Assembly: GCF_030160715.1 (NCBI RefSeq)
Contig: NZ_BSOW01000002.1
Span: forward strand, 410,851-474,850
DNA from: Bradyrhizobium iriomotense
GTDB taxonomy: Bacteria; Pseudomonadota; Alphaproteobacteria; Rhizobiales; Xanthobacteraceae
Reading direction: 5' to 3'
Length of the DNA: 64,000 nucleotides
Below, one piece after another: positions 7,649-15,901 of this stretch (positions are counted from its first letter, which is position 1; each line of letters starts with the position of its first letter). The notes under the pieces are model-generated. The model searched no databases, had not been told where the DNA came from, and saw only the letters and a list, made by a program, of their open reading frames with translations. Position numbers and translations under genes: made by a program.

Positions 7649-8863
7649 GTGCTCTCAGACAAGTCTCGACCCATCATCCAAGCGACACTGCCAGCCGTCG
7701 GCGCGCACATCGAGGAAATCGCCAAGTGCTTTTATGGGCTTCTGTTTGCAGCACATCCGGAGCTGATGGATGGGCTCTTCAACCGCAGCCACCAGGCCGA
7801 CGCCACCCAGCAGCAAGCCTTGGCTGGATCGGTGGCCGCATTTGCCACCGCACTGGTGAACTCGCCTGATCGGCTGCCCGAGAATCTTCTGTCCCGCATT
7901 GCGCACAAGCACACGTCGCTGGGCATCCAGCCGGAGCAGTACCAGATCGTCCATGACCACCTGATGTCGGCCATTGCAGAGGTGTTGGGTGACGCGGTGA
8001 CGCCGGACGTCGCGGCAGCGTGGGATGAGGTGTACTGGCTGATGGCCTACACCCTGACCCACGTGGAGCGCGGCCTCTACGGCGCGCGCGGCGTGAGTCC
8101 GCAGACGGTATGGCGGCAATGGGAGGTCGAGAAGAAGATCCAGGAAACCGATGATGTGGTGACGTTTGTCGTCAAGCGCATCGAGGATCACCTGGTGAAG
8201 CCGTCGCTTCCCGGCCAATATATATCGGTGCAGGTGCCGCTGCCCGACGGCACGCGACAATCGCGCCAGTACAGTCTGAGCCGGGCCGACCAGGGAGACT
8301 CCCGCCAGTTTTCGGTCAAAAGAGTGCACGGCGCAGCAGGAAAGCCCGACGGAGAGGCGTCGACGCTGTTGCACACCAACGTCAGCGTGGGCGACGTGCT
8401 GACCTTGTCCGTTCCTTTCGGTCCCCTGGTGCTGGACGACTACTCTGGGCGCTCGATGGTGTTCATCAGCGCGGGTATCGGCATTACCCCGATGGCTGGG
8501 ATGCTCTCGCACCTTGCCACCACTGGGTCCGCATTGCCGATCATGCTGCTGCACGCCGACCACAACGAGAATGCCTTCGCTCTCCGCGACCAGATCCGCG
8601 ATGACATCGTCGCGCTGCGTCATGCTTCTATCTATGTCTGGTACGAGCAGGGAGCCGACAGCAAATTGCCGGTGCAAGGCGTCTTCGCCGGCAAGATGGA
8701 CCTGTCACACGTCCGCCTGCCCGACAATGCGGTGTACCACATGTGCGGACCGGTCCCGTTCATGCATTCGATCCGCAGCGCCCTTATCGCGCTTGGCATT
8801 CCACCCCGGGATATCCAGTACGAAATGTTCGGCCCGGACCTGTGGCAGGCAGATTACGAATAG
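7649..8863 (+). CDS. hmp: Flavohemoglobin (nitric oxide dioxygenase)
   Basis: A 404-residue flavohemoglobin, close to the 396 residues of E. coli Hmp. Globin domain (1-140): Tyr29 and the Gln run at 54-56 match the distal pocket, and His88 in AHKHTSLGI is the proximal heme ligand. FAD domain: RQYSLS near 210. NAD domain: GIGITPMAGML and the C-terminal MCGPVPFM. It converts NO and O2 to nitrate using NAD(P)H in the cytosol. The GTG at 7649 has GGAGGA just upstream and gives a standard globin N-terminus; the frame continues 45 codons further 5' without globin-like sequence. The NADH dehydrogenase gene follows by 50 bp. I saw no clear NsrR or FNR/FixK box. Confidence 0.95.
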   Translation: MLSDKSRPIIQATLPAVGAHIEEIAKCFYGLLFAAHPELMDGLFNRSHQADATQQQALAGSVAAFATALVNSPDRLPENLLSRIAHKHTSLGIQPEQYQIVHDHLMSAIAEVLGDAVTPDVAAAWDEVYWLMAYTLTHVERGLYGARGVSPQTVWRQWEVEKKIQETDDVVTFVVKRIEDHLVKPSLPGQYISVQVPLPDGTRQSRQYSLSRADQGDSRQFSVKRVHGAAGKPDGEASTLLHTNVSVGDVLTLSVPFGPLVLDDYSGRSMVFISAGIGITPMAGMLSHLATTGSALPIMLLHADHNENAFALRDQIRDDIVALRHASIYVWYEQGADSKLPVQGVFAGKMDLSHVRLPDNAVYHMCGPVPFMHSIRSALIALGIPPRDIQYEMFGPDLWQADYE

Positions 8864-8913
8864 GCCGATGGCTTGCTGAAACTAGTGACAAAGAGCACGA
8901 ACGAGGTGAACCT

Positions 8914-10287
8914 ATGAGCGTGATGTTGGCTGAGACCCGGGCTGACAAGGCGACTGCCGTTGCCGAGGCCCCCCGCCGAGAGCGCAAGCGCGTCGTCATC
9001 ATTGGCGGCGGCTTTGCAGGGATCGCAGCGGCGCGTGCGCTCCGGCGCGCCGATGTCGATGTCGTCCTGATCGACCGCCGCAATCATCATATCTTTCAGC
9101 CGCTGCTCTACCAGGTGGCGACGGCGGTCCTCTCGCCTGCGGAGATCGCCGCGCCGATCCGTCAGCTCGAAGTGAAGCAGAAAAACCTCAGCGTGCTCCT
9201 GGCGGAGGTCACCGGTATCGACGTGGCTTCCCGCACGATCGAGGCGTCTTCGCCTGGCGCGGGCGCGCTCAAGATCGCCTACGACTACCTGGTGGTCGCG
9301 ACCGGCATGCATCCGAGCTACTTCGGGCACGACGAGTTCGCTCAATATGCGCCGGGCCTCAAGAACCTCAGTGACGCCGAGACGATCCGAGCCAAAATCC
9401 TCGGCGCGTTTGAACTGGCCGCGACGACCGAGGACGAGGCCGAACGCGCGCGTCAGATGACGTTCGTGCTGGTCGGCGCTGGTCCCTCCGGCGTGGAGCT
9501 CGCCGCGTCTCTCGCGCAGATGGTGAAGGGGACGCTGCGCGGCAACTTCCGCCGTATCGATCCGGCACAGGCGAACATCATTCTGCTCGACGCAGGCAAG
9601 CGGGTTCTGCCGACCTTTGCCGAGTCGCTGTCCCGCAGAGCGACCCGACGCCTCGAAAAGCTCGGCGTGAAGGTCTTGACCGGAGTGAAGGTCGAGACCG
9701 TCGACGCGCAGGGCGTGGTCGCCGGCGGAAACCGGATCCCCAGCGCCACGGTGCTCTGGACCGCGGGGGTTGCGGCATCGCCGATCCCAAAGATGCTCGG
9801 CACCAAGACCGACCGCGCAGGGCGCGCGCTCGTTGATCCCTTCCTGAAGGTCGTGGAGGCGCCCGGCGTTTTCGTCGTGGGCGATGCGTCGTCGGTCATG
9901 CAAAAAAACGAACACCCGGTGCCAGGCGTTGCGCAGGCGGCGATCCAGGAAGGACACTATGTCGGGCGGCTGATCGCCAAGGAGCTGAAGGGACGGAAGG
10001 TCAAGCGCCCGTTCAGCTATTTCGACAAGGGCAATATGGCGGTCGTCGGCAAGAATTACGCGGTGCTGGAGCGCGGCTGGCTGCGCACGAGTGGCGCCCT
10101 GACGTGGCTGGTGTGGGCGTTCGTTCACATCCTCGCCCTGCCGCAGTTGCAGAACCGTTGGCGCGTGCAGCACCAGTGGCTCTGGTCGTATTTCACCGGC
10201 CAGCGCAGCTCGCGATTGATCCCGGAGCCGCCGAGCGTCGCTGCTCCCGCGCGGGACTCGCGTGAGGGCCACCGGCCGACATCGTAA
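8914..10287 (+). CDS. ndh: Type II NADH:quinone dehydrogenase (NDH-2)
   Basis: A 457-residue pyridine nucleotide-disulfide oxidoreductase fold with two dinucleotide motifs, IIGGGFAGIAAARAL (FAD, about residues 28-42) and VLVGAGPSGVELAASL (NADH, about 185). It also has the quinone-region text FQPLLYQVATAVLSP typical of Ndh. The C-terminus carries a hydrophobic membrane-anchoring stretch (TWLVWAFVHILALPQL). It passes electrons from NADH to the quinone pool without pumping protons. ATG at 8914 with GAGGTG upstream. Its place between flavohemoglobin and a bd-type oxidase suggests a short, non-energy-conserving respiratory branch used under NO or redox stress. Confidence 0.92.
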   Translation: MSVMLAETRADKATAVAEAPRRERKRVVIIGGGFAGIAAARALRRADVDVVLIDRRNHHIFQPLLYQVATAVLSPAEIAAPIRQLEVKQKNLSVLLAEVTGIDVASRTIEASSPGAGALKIAYDYLVVATGMHPSYFGHDEFAQYAPGLKNLSDAETIRAKILGAFELAATTEDEAERARQMTFVLVGAGPSGVELAASLAQMVKGTLRGNFRRIDPAQANIILLDAGKRVLPTFAESLSRRATRRLEKLGVKVLTGVKVETVDAQGVVAGGNRIPSATVLWTAGVAASPIPKMLGTKTDRAGRALVDPFLKVVEAPGVFVVGDASSVMQKNEHPVPGVAQAAIQEGHYVGRLIAKELKGRKVKRPFSYFDKGNMAVVGKNYAVLERGWLRTSGALTWLVWAFVHILALPQLQNRWRVQHQWLWSYFTGQRSSRLIPEPPSVAAPARDSREGHRPTS

Positions 10288-10335
10288 GCTGCACCACGCT
10301 TGCTTCGATGATTAGGATCCCTGAGTTGATGGACA

Positions 10336-10770
10336 ATGCAGGTGCTCGATCACATTTTGAGATTTATGACGCTTGGCACCGTCATAGTTGGCAGTATTGC
10401 CATCTACGCCGCGCTGCACACCAACAACAGGCGTGTAGGAGCTGACATTTTCCTCAAATACTCCGACCGGATCTCCGACCTGAGGCGCAACCTCCCGATA
10501 GCCGCTTTCGTTGAAAGCGACGCACCGTGCAACTTGGACATGACACCAGAAGAACGTCGAGCAGCGCATGAAATCATCTACTCAATCTACGAGCTTTATG
10601 AGCTTAAGGTGCATGGCTTCCTTCCATCGGCGATCTGGAAGATAAGAGAGCCCGATATTGAAAGAACTCTTTCTCTTCCGTCCTTTCGACAAGAATTAGC
10701 TGCTTTAGACGGTCGATTTACCAGGCACCCTCGCTTTGCGAGCTGGCTCGAACAGCTCAGGCGAGGATAG
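10336..10770 (+). CDS. Small membrane-anchored hypothetical protein, 144 aa
   Basis: An N-terminal membrane segment (LGTVIVGSIAIYAAL, about 13-27) is followed by a charged soluble helix-rich domain with YSDRISDLRRNLP, EERRAAHEIIYSIYELYELK and a C-terminal SFRQELAALDGRFTRHPRF. The layout resembles DUF4760-like single-TM proteins, but I cannot confirm that. Base composition is lower in GC than its neighbours, hinting at recent arrival. It lies between ndh and the bd-type oxidase genes on the same strand, with gaps of 48 and 292 bp. Function unknown. Confidence 0.65.
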   Translation: MQVLDHILRFMTLGTVIVGSIAIYAALHTNNRRVGADIFLKYSDRISDLRRNLPIAAFVESDAPCNLDMTPEERRAAHEIIYSIYELYELKVHGFLPSAIWKIREPDIERTLSLPSFRQELAALDGRFTRHPRFASWLEQLRRG

Positions 10771-11062
10771 GCCGGCTTACGAGCAGGGAAGCAAATCGGC
10801 TCGTTGAGAATTCCGCAGGCGTGCACATTCTCTTTATGAGCACATCCCAAAGCGAGCAGTAACAGGCGTTGGTGGTTCGCGCGAGCTGATGAACAGCCAC
10901 ATAGCTTCAGCTGCTTTTGAAGAATTTGCCGGGATTTGGCACCGTTTACTCATGCATCCGAGCTGCGCGGTCTATTTTCAACGAGCCTGCATGCTTTGCA
11001 GACGGCTTTGAGAGCCCCTTCGGCTGCTCTCTTCACATGACCGAAACACGAGAGGTTCAGCG

Positions 11063-12463
11063 ATGCACTTCGATCCAGTCCTATTGTCTCGCATCCAGTT
11101 CGCCTGGGTCATCGCCTGGCACATCCTGCTGCCTGCGTTCACCGTCGGAGCGGCGTCCTTTATCGCCGTCCTCGAGGGCTTGGCTCTCGCGACCGGACGC
11201 GAAGTCTATGTCCGCACCTCGACATTCTGGATCAAGATCTTCGCGATCGCATTCGGCATGGGCGTCGTGACCGGCATCATCATGCCGTTTCAGTTCGGCA
11301 CCAACTGGAGCCGCTACGCGTCCGCAGCCGGCCAGGTCCTCTCGCCACTGTTTGCATATGAGGGCCTGACCGCTTTCTTCCTGGAAGCCGGCTTCCTCGG
11401 TGTCCTGCTGTTCGGCCGCAAGCTTGTGCCGTCTTGGGCGCACTTCTTCGCGGCACTCATGGTGGCGATCGGCACGTTGTTTTCCACGTTCTGGATCTTG
11501 TCCGCCAACAGCTGGATGCAGACGCCGGCCGGCTACGAGATCGTCAATGGCCAGTTTATTCCGACAGACTGGATCAAGGTGATTTTCAATCCGTCATTTC
11601 CTTATCGGCTGGCGCATACCGCGTTCGCATTCTTCACGACAACGGGCTTCGTCGTCCTCGGCGTGGGCGCTTACCTGCTCAGGCGCAATCGATCCGTCCA
11701 GGACGCGCGCATCATGTTTTCGATGGCGCTATGGGCGTTGACCGTGTTGGTGCCGCTGCAGATGGTGATTGGCGATATGCACGGCCTCAACACCCGCAAA
11801 TATCAGCCCGCAAAACTCGCGGCCATTGAAGCCAAGTGGGATACCGGCAAGGGCGTGCCGCTGACGCTCTTTGCGATCCCGGATGACAAGGCCGAGCACA
11901 ACAAGTTCGCCATCGAGATTCCTTATCTCGGAAGCCTTATCCTGACGCACGATCTCCATGGCGAGGTGAAGGGTTTGAAGGACTTCCCCGCCGATCAACG
12001 TCCGCCGGTTGCTATCCCCTTCTTTGCCTTCCGCGCGATGGTTGGATGCGCGGGATTGATGCTGGCGCTCGTGCTTCTGGGCGGGTTGCTGCGGTGGCGT
12101 GGGCAGCTCTACGACACGCGGCTGTACCTGCTGGCATGTCAGTGTGCGATTCCGCTCGGCTTTATTGCGGTCATCGCCGGATGGTTCGTGACCGAGGTCG
12201 GCCGGCAGCCGTGGACGATCTATGGGCTCTTGCACACGGCAGCCTCGGTGTCGCCGTCTCTGACAAGCCATGACGTGACGCTGTCGCTGTTTGCTTACGT
12301 GGCTGTCTATCTACTGATCTACCCCACGGGCCTCATCATGCTGCTTCGGCTCGTTCGCAAGGGCCCGGTTGAGACCAGCGAATCGGCTCCGGCAATCGAG
12401 GCTGGTCTGCCTGGGGCGCCAGTCCTGGCCCCCGCAATCAACGTCGTGAAAGGAAACGTGTGA
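11063..12463 (+). CDS. cydA: Cytochrome bd-type ubiquinol oxidase subunit I (CIO-like)
   Basis: A 466-residue multi-pass membrane protein. The family ligands are recognisable: His20 in VIAWHILLP (heme b595), His185 in PYRLAHTAF (heme b558), acidic residues in AYEGLTAFFLEAGF, the quinol-loop GDMHGLNTRKYQPAKLAA, and GWFVTEVGRQPW further on. The Q-loop is short, as in cyanide-insensitive oxidase (CioA) rather than E. coli CydA. It oxidises quinol and reduces O2 to water without proton pumping. ATG follows AGAGGTTCAGCG. It overlaps subunit II by 4 bp (ATGA). With ndh and hmp nearby it suggests NO- or cyanide-tolerant respiration. The alternative symbol is cioA. Confidence 0.95.
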   Translation: MHFDPVLLSRIQFAWVIAWHILLPAFTVGAASFIAVLEGLALATGREVYVRTSTFWIKIFAIAFGMGVVTGIIMPFQFGTNWSRYASAAGQVLSPLFAYEGLTAFFLEAGFLGVLLFGRKLVPSWAHFFAALMVAIGTLFSTFWILSANSWMQTPAGYEIVNGQFIPTDWIKVIFNPSFPYRLAHTAFAFFTTTGFVVLGVGAYLLRRNRSVQDARIMFSMALWALTVLVPLQMVIGDMHGLNTRKYQPAKLAAIEAKWDTGKGVPLTLFAIPDDKAEHNKFAIEIPYLGSLILTHDLHGEVKGLKDFPADQRPPVAIPFFAFRAMVGCAGLMLALVLLGGLLRWRGQLYDTRLYLLACQCAIPLGFIAVIAGWFVTEVGRQPWTIYGLLHTAASVSPSLTSHDVTLSLFAYVAVYLLIYPTGLIMLLRLVRKGPVETSESAPAIEAGLPGAPVLAPAINVVKGNV

Positions 12464-13473
12464 TGACCCAGGTGCTCGATTTGGTTCCGATCTGGACAGT
12501 GATCCTGGCGGCGGCCGTATTCTTCTATGTGCTGCTCGATGGCTTCGATCTCGGCGTGGGGATGCTCTTTGGCCTGGCGCCCGACAAGCGTTCCCGCAAC
12601 ACCATCATGAACTCGATTGCGCCGATCTGGGACGGCAACGAGACTTGGCTGGTGTTTGGTGGCCTTGGCCTTCTCGCGGCCTTCCCGACCGCCTTCGCGG
12701 TGATTATTCCGGCGGTGTATTTCCCCATCCTGGTGATGCTGCTTGCGCTGGTATTCCGCGGCGTTGCGTTCGAATTCCGGTTTCGCGACGCTGAAAACAA
12801 GACATTCTGGGACCGTGCATTCTGCTACGGATCGGCCATCGCCACGTTCGCGCAAGGCGTCGTGCTTGGCGCATTCGTCCAGGGTTTTCCGGTGCGCGAC
12901 GGGCAATTCGCGGGAACGTCGTTTGCGTTTCTCACGCCATTCTCCATTCTGACCGGCGTCGCCCTGATGTTCGGATACGGCCTTCTCGGCGCGGGTTGGC
13001 TTATCCTGAAAACCGAAGGTGACATTCAGGCCGCGGCGCGTCGCCAGGGCCGCATCTGCCTCATCGGTGTCGTGACGGCGATCGCCATCGTCAGCATCTG
13101 GACACCAATCATGGTCCCCGCAGTGGCAGCGCGCTGGTTTAGCTGGCCCAACATCGCGCTGTTCGCGCCAGTGCCCGTACTGTCCGGCGTGATTGCGCTC
13201 GGAACTTGGCGATCGCTCGGCGGCAAAGCCGAGACGGCACCATTTTTCGGTGCCATCGGCCTCTTTGTCCTCTCCTACATTGGCATGGCGATCAGCCTAT
13301 ATCCGATGATTGTGCCCTACCAGCTGACGCTGTGGGAGGCTGCCTCGTCGCCGCGCACCCAGGCCTTCCTCCTGGTCGGAACGCTGTTCCTCGTTCCCGT
13401 CATCCTGACCTATTCGAGCTGGTCGTATTGGGTCTTCCGCGGAAAGGTGCGGGCCGAGGTGGGGTATGAGTAA
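12460..13473 (+). CDS. cydB: Cytochrome bd-type ubiquinol oxidase subunit II
   Basis: A 337-residue membrane protein with about eight hydrophobic segments. It starts with the family hallmark FYVLLDGFDLGVGMLFGL and has the WDGNETWLVFGG motif near residue 55, both diagnostic of CydB/CioB. The start codon overlaps the cydA stop, so the two are translationally coupled. It pairs with subunit I to form the quinol oxidase heterodimer. No CydX-like small ORF was recognised directly after it, as expected for CIO-type operons, though very short genes are easy to miss. Confidence 0.95.
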   Translation: MMTQVLDLVPIWTVILAAAVFFYVLLDGFDLGVGMLFGLAPDKRSRNTIMNSIAPIWDGNETWLVFGGLGLLAAFPTAFAVIIPAVYFPILVMLLALVFRGVAFEFRFRDAENKTFWDRAFCYGSAIATFAQGVVLGAFVQGFPVRDGQFAGTSFAFLTPFSILTGVALMFGYGLLGAGWLILKTEGDIQAAARRQGRICLIGVVTAIAIVSIWTPIMVPAVAARWFSWPNIALFAPVPVLSGVIALGTWRSLGGKAETAPFFGAIGLFVLSYIGMAISLYPMIVPYQLTLWEAASSPRTQAFLLVGTLFLVPVILTYSSWSYWVFRGKVRAEVGYE

Positions 13474-13535
13474 TCGCCTCACGCCAACCTTCTAGATCAA
13501 GCGGGAGCGCCTATCATAGGGAAAGGTGCAGCGAC

Positions 13536-13979
13536 GTGGATCCGAGCTTTCCAACTGAAAGGCGCCCAATGCAAGATCGATCCACGTTGGCCGAATCGGT
13601 TCTCGAACAGCTCGCTGATGCTGTCATTTGCGCAGACCGCTCGGGAGCGATCATTCGGTGGAATCGAGCTTCGATGGCCCTATTTGGCTATTCGTCGGAC
13701 GATGCGCTAGGCCGGAGTCTCAATCTGATTATTCCCGAGCACCTGCGAGACCGTCACTGGAGCGGCTTCGACACCGCCGTATCAACGGGCGGCACGAAGC
13801 TTCAAGGCCGCCCTACTCTGACGCGTGCGGTACACAAAAGCGGGCGCAAACTGTACGTCGAGATGAGCTTTGCGATCATCAGAGACGATGTCGATGGCAA
13901 GTTGCTGGGCGCGGCCGCGATGGCGCGGGACGTAACAGAGCGCGTTGAGCGAGAACGCTCTGAGCTCCGAGAGTGTTGA
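13536..13979 (+). CDS. Stand-alone PAS domain protein
   Basis: A 147-residue protein made of a single PAS fold: LADAVICADRSGAIIRWN, ALFGYSSDDALGRSLNLIIP and a PAC-like end GAAAMARDVTERVERERSEL. No kinase, GGDEF, HTH or membrane segment is present. It could be a sensor that works with a partner in trans, or the remnant of a longer signalling protein, because it stops just after the linker helix that normally leads to an output domain. Start either GTG 13536 (AAAGG about 10 bp upstream) or ATG 13569 (GAAAGG 6 bp upstream). It follows the oxidase operon by 62 bp, so redox or oxygen sensing is a fair guess. Confidence 0.8.
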   Translation: MDPSFPTERRPMQDRSTLAESVLEQLADAVICADRSGAIIRWNRASMALFGYSSDDALGRSLNLIIPEHLRDRHWSGFDTAVSTGGTKLQGRPTLTRAVHKSGRKLYVEMSFAIIRDDVDGKLLGAAAMARDVTERVERERSELREC

Positions 13980-14185
13980 GAGAATCCGGTCGGCTCCTCT
14001 CAGGCTATCGTGGACCGGGACGAGTGATCATCGTTGGACGCGGGGCCAGGCGGTCGCTCATGCGAGGGCTTCGGCTCCGGAGAACATGTAATGATGTGGA
14101 AACAAGTGTTGCTGCCGAGTATTGTGGCGTGGCAGATTGAGGTCGCCCTCGGGGCTACACCAGCGAGTTCTGGGGTGCGGAAGGG

Positions 14186-14275
14186 CCTTATTTTACGGGG
14201 CTTTCTCGAAGCCGTTTTATTATGGCGGAGAGGGAGGGAATCCTTCAAGCTCTGCAAAAGTGCTCTAAAATAAGG
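14186..14275. repeat. 10 bp perfect inverted repeat bracketing a tRNA-like 3' end
   Basis: CCTTATTTTA at 14186-14195 and its exact complement TAAAATAAGG at 14266-14275 bracket 70 bp that contain the tRNA-Ser-like fragment. Local sequence is AT-richer than its surroundings. It marks the left edge of the decayed accessory stretch and may belong to an integration site or the terminator region of a former tRNA locus. Confidence 0.5.
14223..14243 (-). other. Candidate attachment site: tRNA-Ser 3'-end-like fragment
   Basis: Read on the minus strand this stretch matches what a bacterial tRNA-Ser 3' end looks like: end of the T-arm, acceptor strand CCCTCTCCGCC, then A. The rest of a tRNA (D-arm, anticodon arm) is not present upstream on that strand. 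Partial tRNA 3' ends of this sort are typical attL/attR scars of integrases that use tRNA genes. No integrase gene is visible nearby. The matched stretch is short, so the assignment is tentative. Confidence 0.4.
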
Positions 14276-14309
14276 GGTTTTCGCCAGTCGCCGGAGATCT
14301 ACTGCACCG

Positions 14310-14423
14310 AAGCAAATCGACATGGATGCGTTCTACGCTTCCGTGGAGCAGCGCGACAACACAGAGCTTCGCGGCAAGCCTTTGCTCGCAAGGAACAATC
14401 TAGTCGATTTAAGCGAACCTTGA
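14310..14423 (+). pseudogene. 5' stub of a DNA polymerase IV (dinB-type) gene, copy 1
   Basis: The frame reads IDMDAFYASVEQRDNTELRG then KPL, which is the conserved N-terminus of Y-family polymerase IV, including the metal-binding D and the YASVE steric-gate region. After KPL the sequence departs from the family and hits a stop at 14421 after 33 codons from the ATG at 14322. No downstream dinB-like sequence is seen in any frame. It is a truncated remnant. A second, different stub of the same gene family is at 20050. Confidence 0.7.
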
Positions 14424-14691
14424 GTCTGGCTGGCGACGCCCACCCACCAGGTGGCTACGCAGCATAGCCGACATCCCGCACCGCGAAGCCCAATGGTGCG
14501 CGCTCGATCGCTTGTCTGAATGCCGCGGATCTTGGTCATAAGGGTGCGACCCAACCATATTTAGTGAGGTGGCTCGACCCGCTTCGAGGCCTTTGAGCAT
14601 GCGTCCTGCCGGAGGATCCCGCGGGCACCGGCCGGAACACCGATCCACCTGTCTTGAACGTTTGCGCCAACTGTCACAAATGGAATGACGC

Positions 14692-15195
14692 ATGACTGGA
14701 CGACTTCAAATGCGTAACCGAGAGACCGACCGGCCACAACCGATTGAGAAGACGCGGCTGGCTGCAGTCGCCAGCCTGCTTGGCGCTCCGTCTACTTTCC
14801 GAAAGGTTCCCCAAACCCCGTTGGAGGCGCATGAGATGCTTCTGAACGGGCTGCCGTCCAGAGCACTGTTACATCTGGTTGAGAACCTGGCGTTTCTTCG
14901 CTGGGATGACTCTTTCGCCAAAGCGATTGGAATGAGCCATCGCACCTACCAACGCCATGCCTCCGCGGGAGCCAAGCCACTCAGCCCAGAGCAAAGTGGG
15001 CGAACATGGAAGTTCGCGGAAGTCCTGGCGAAAGCAACCTCCATTTTCGGCTCCATGCAGGAAGCTGAGCAATGGTTGGAGCGGCCGGCTATCGGCTTGA
15101 ACCAGCATAAGCCAATCGATCTGTTGGCCACACCGGCTGGTGTTGAGTTGGTGGAAGATTTTCTCGTTCGACTTGAGCACAGTGTCTACGCGTGA
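14692..15195 (+). CDS. Antitoxin of the Xre/MbcA/ParS (DUF2384) family
   Basis: A 167-residue protein with an N-terminal helical DNA-binding part (WDDSFAKAIGMSHRTYQRH, about 83-101) and the C-terminal toxin-binding domain: TWKFAEVLAKATSIFGSMQEAEQWL then ATPAGVELVEDFLVRLEHSVYA. This matches antitoxins that pair with RES-domain NAD-degrading toxins. The next frame, overlapping by 4 bp (ATGCGCG/GTGACG junction near 15192), is RES-like but short. The antitoxin itself looks complete. It probably neutralised the toxin and repressed its own promoter. Confidence 0.85.
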   Translation: MTGRLQMRNRETDRPQPIEKTRLAAVASLLGAPSTFRKVPQTPLEAHEMLLNGLPSRALLHLVENLAFLRWDDSFAKAIGMSHRTYQRHASAGAKPLSPEQSGRTWKFAEVLAKATSIFGSMQEAEQWLERPAIGLNQHKPIDLLATPAGVELVEDFLVRLEHSVYA

Positions 15196-15422
15196 CGCCA
15201 TTGCCTGGGGCGCTCGGCGGTACCGAGCTTGGCGATTGGCTATTGGACCAAGCGACATACGCGGCCACCTGGGACAGCGGCGAAGGAGCTTTTCTGGTCG
15301 GCGGTCGCTGGAACAGCGGAGGACTTCGGGCCGTGTACTACTCGGTAGATCCCGCTACTGCAATTCTGGAAGTTGCAGTCCACAAGGGCTTCAGGGCGCT
15401 CGGGCGCCCGTACAGAGATTGA
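15192..15422 (+). pseudogene. RES-domain toxin, truncated after the first half
   Basis: 76 residues beginning at a GTG that overlaps the antitoxin stop. GGRWNSGGLRAVYYSVDP and ATAILEVAVHKGF are the typical RES strands that carry the conserved Arg and Glu. Full RES toxins are about 150 residues and end with a region carrying the conserved Ser. Here the frame stops at 15420 and I find no continuation in the other two frames. With the Ser-containing half missing, NAD+ hydrolase/phosphorylase activity is unlikely. The antitoxin upstream survives, as is often seen when a toxin decays first. Confidence 0.75.
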
Positions 15423-15665
15423 CGACACCGAAGTTGCAGCCCTGCAGCAATCCGATAACCCGCCGGAACGACTTTATCGACTTCGGCGGCCACGTCTGCG
15501 TTAGCCGGTCTTCTTCTCCGTCATGTTGCAGTATGGCATATTTCAACTCGACGAGCGGAGCCCCCTCGCATCCTTCCATTCGAATTTGCGTAGGTTCGGC
15601 TGGACTTCAGGAAGTCAGTGTGGTTGTGGTGCTGGACGCCGAGCGGATGGCGAAGGAGGTTTGAT

Positions 15666-15842
15666 ATGCCCCTTGAGACAACCAAGTTCGACGTTCAAGA
15701 TTACCTGAAGACGATGGATCAGCAGGCCGTCTATCTAGAGGCCGCGCTTGAGAGCAATGACCCTTCGTTCATTGCTGTTGCTATCGAAGATCTAGCCAAG
15801 GCTCGGCAAGTTTCGAAGTTTCCCCATTCGGAGCGGAGTTGA
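15666..15842 (+). pseudogene. HigA-like addiction-module antidote, truncated
   Basis: 58 residues. The first 47 (LETTKFDVQDYLKT through SFIAVAIEDLAKARQ) match the start of small chromosomal antidote proteins that normally run to about 95-100 residues, with an HTH (QIARETGLSRESLYKAL) in the second half. Here the text changes to VSKFPHSERS and stops, so the HTH is lost. GAAGGAGG lies 6-12 bp upstream. The frame before it ends in VVVVLDAERMAKEV, which could be the worn C-terminus of the partner RelE/HigB-type toxin, but that is weak. Confidence 0.6.
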
Positions 15843-15901
15843 GTCTTTTGGGCTCTACGTGCGCCGCCCCTTAGCGTCCCACGCCTCGGCGAGACCTCGG
15901 C

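Noticed and set aside
8854..10272. Long minus-strand open frame (472 codons) opposite the NDH-2 gene
   Set aside because: It mirrors the real gene's codon bias in GC-rich DNA, its translation is Arg/His/Gly-rich with no family motifs, and the plus-strand protein is unambiguous.
10771..11062. FNR/FixK box upstream of the bd-type oxidase
   Set aside because: No TTGAT-N4-ATCAA-like dyad with acceptable match was found by eye in this gap.
15192..15665. A full-length RES toxin restored by one frameshift
   Set aside because: I translated the other two frames after 15420 and found no text like the second half of RES proteins, so truncation is the better reading.
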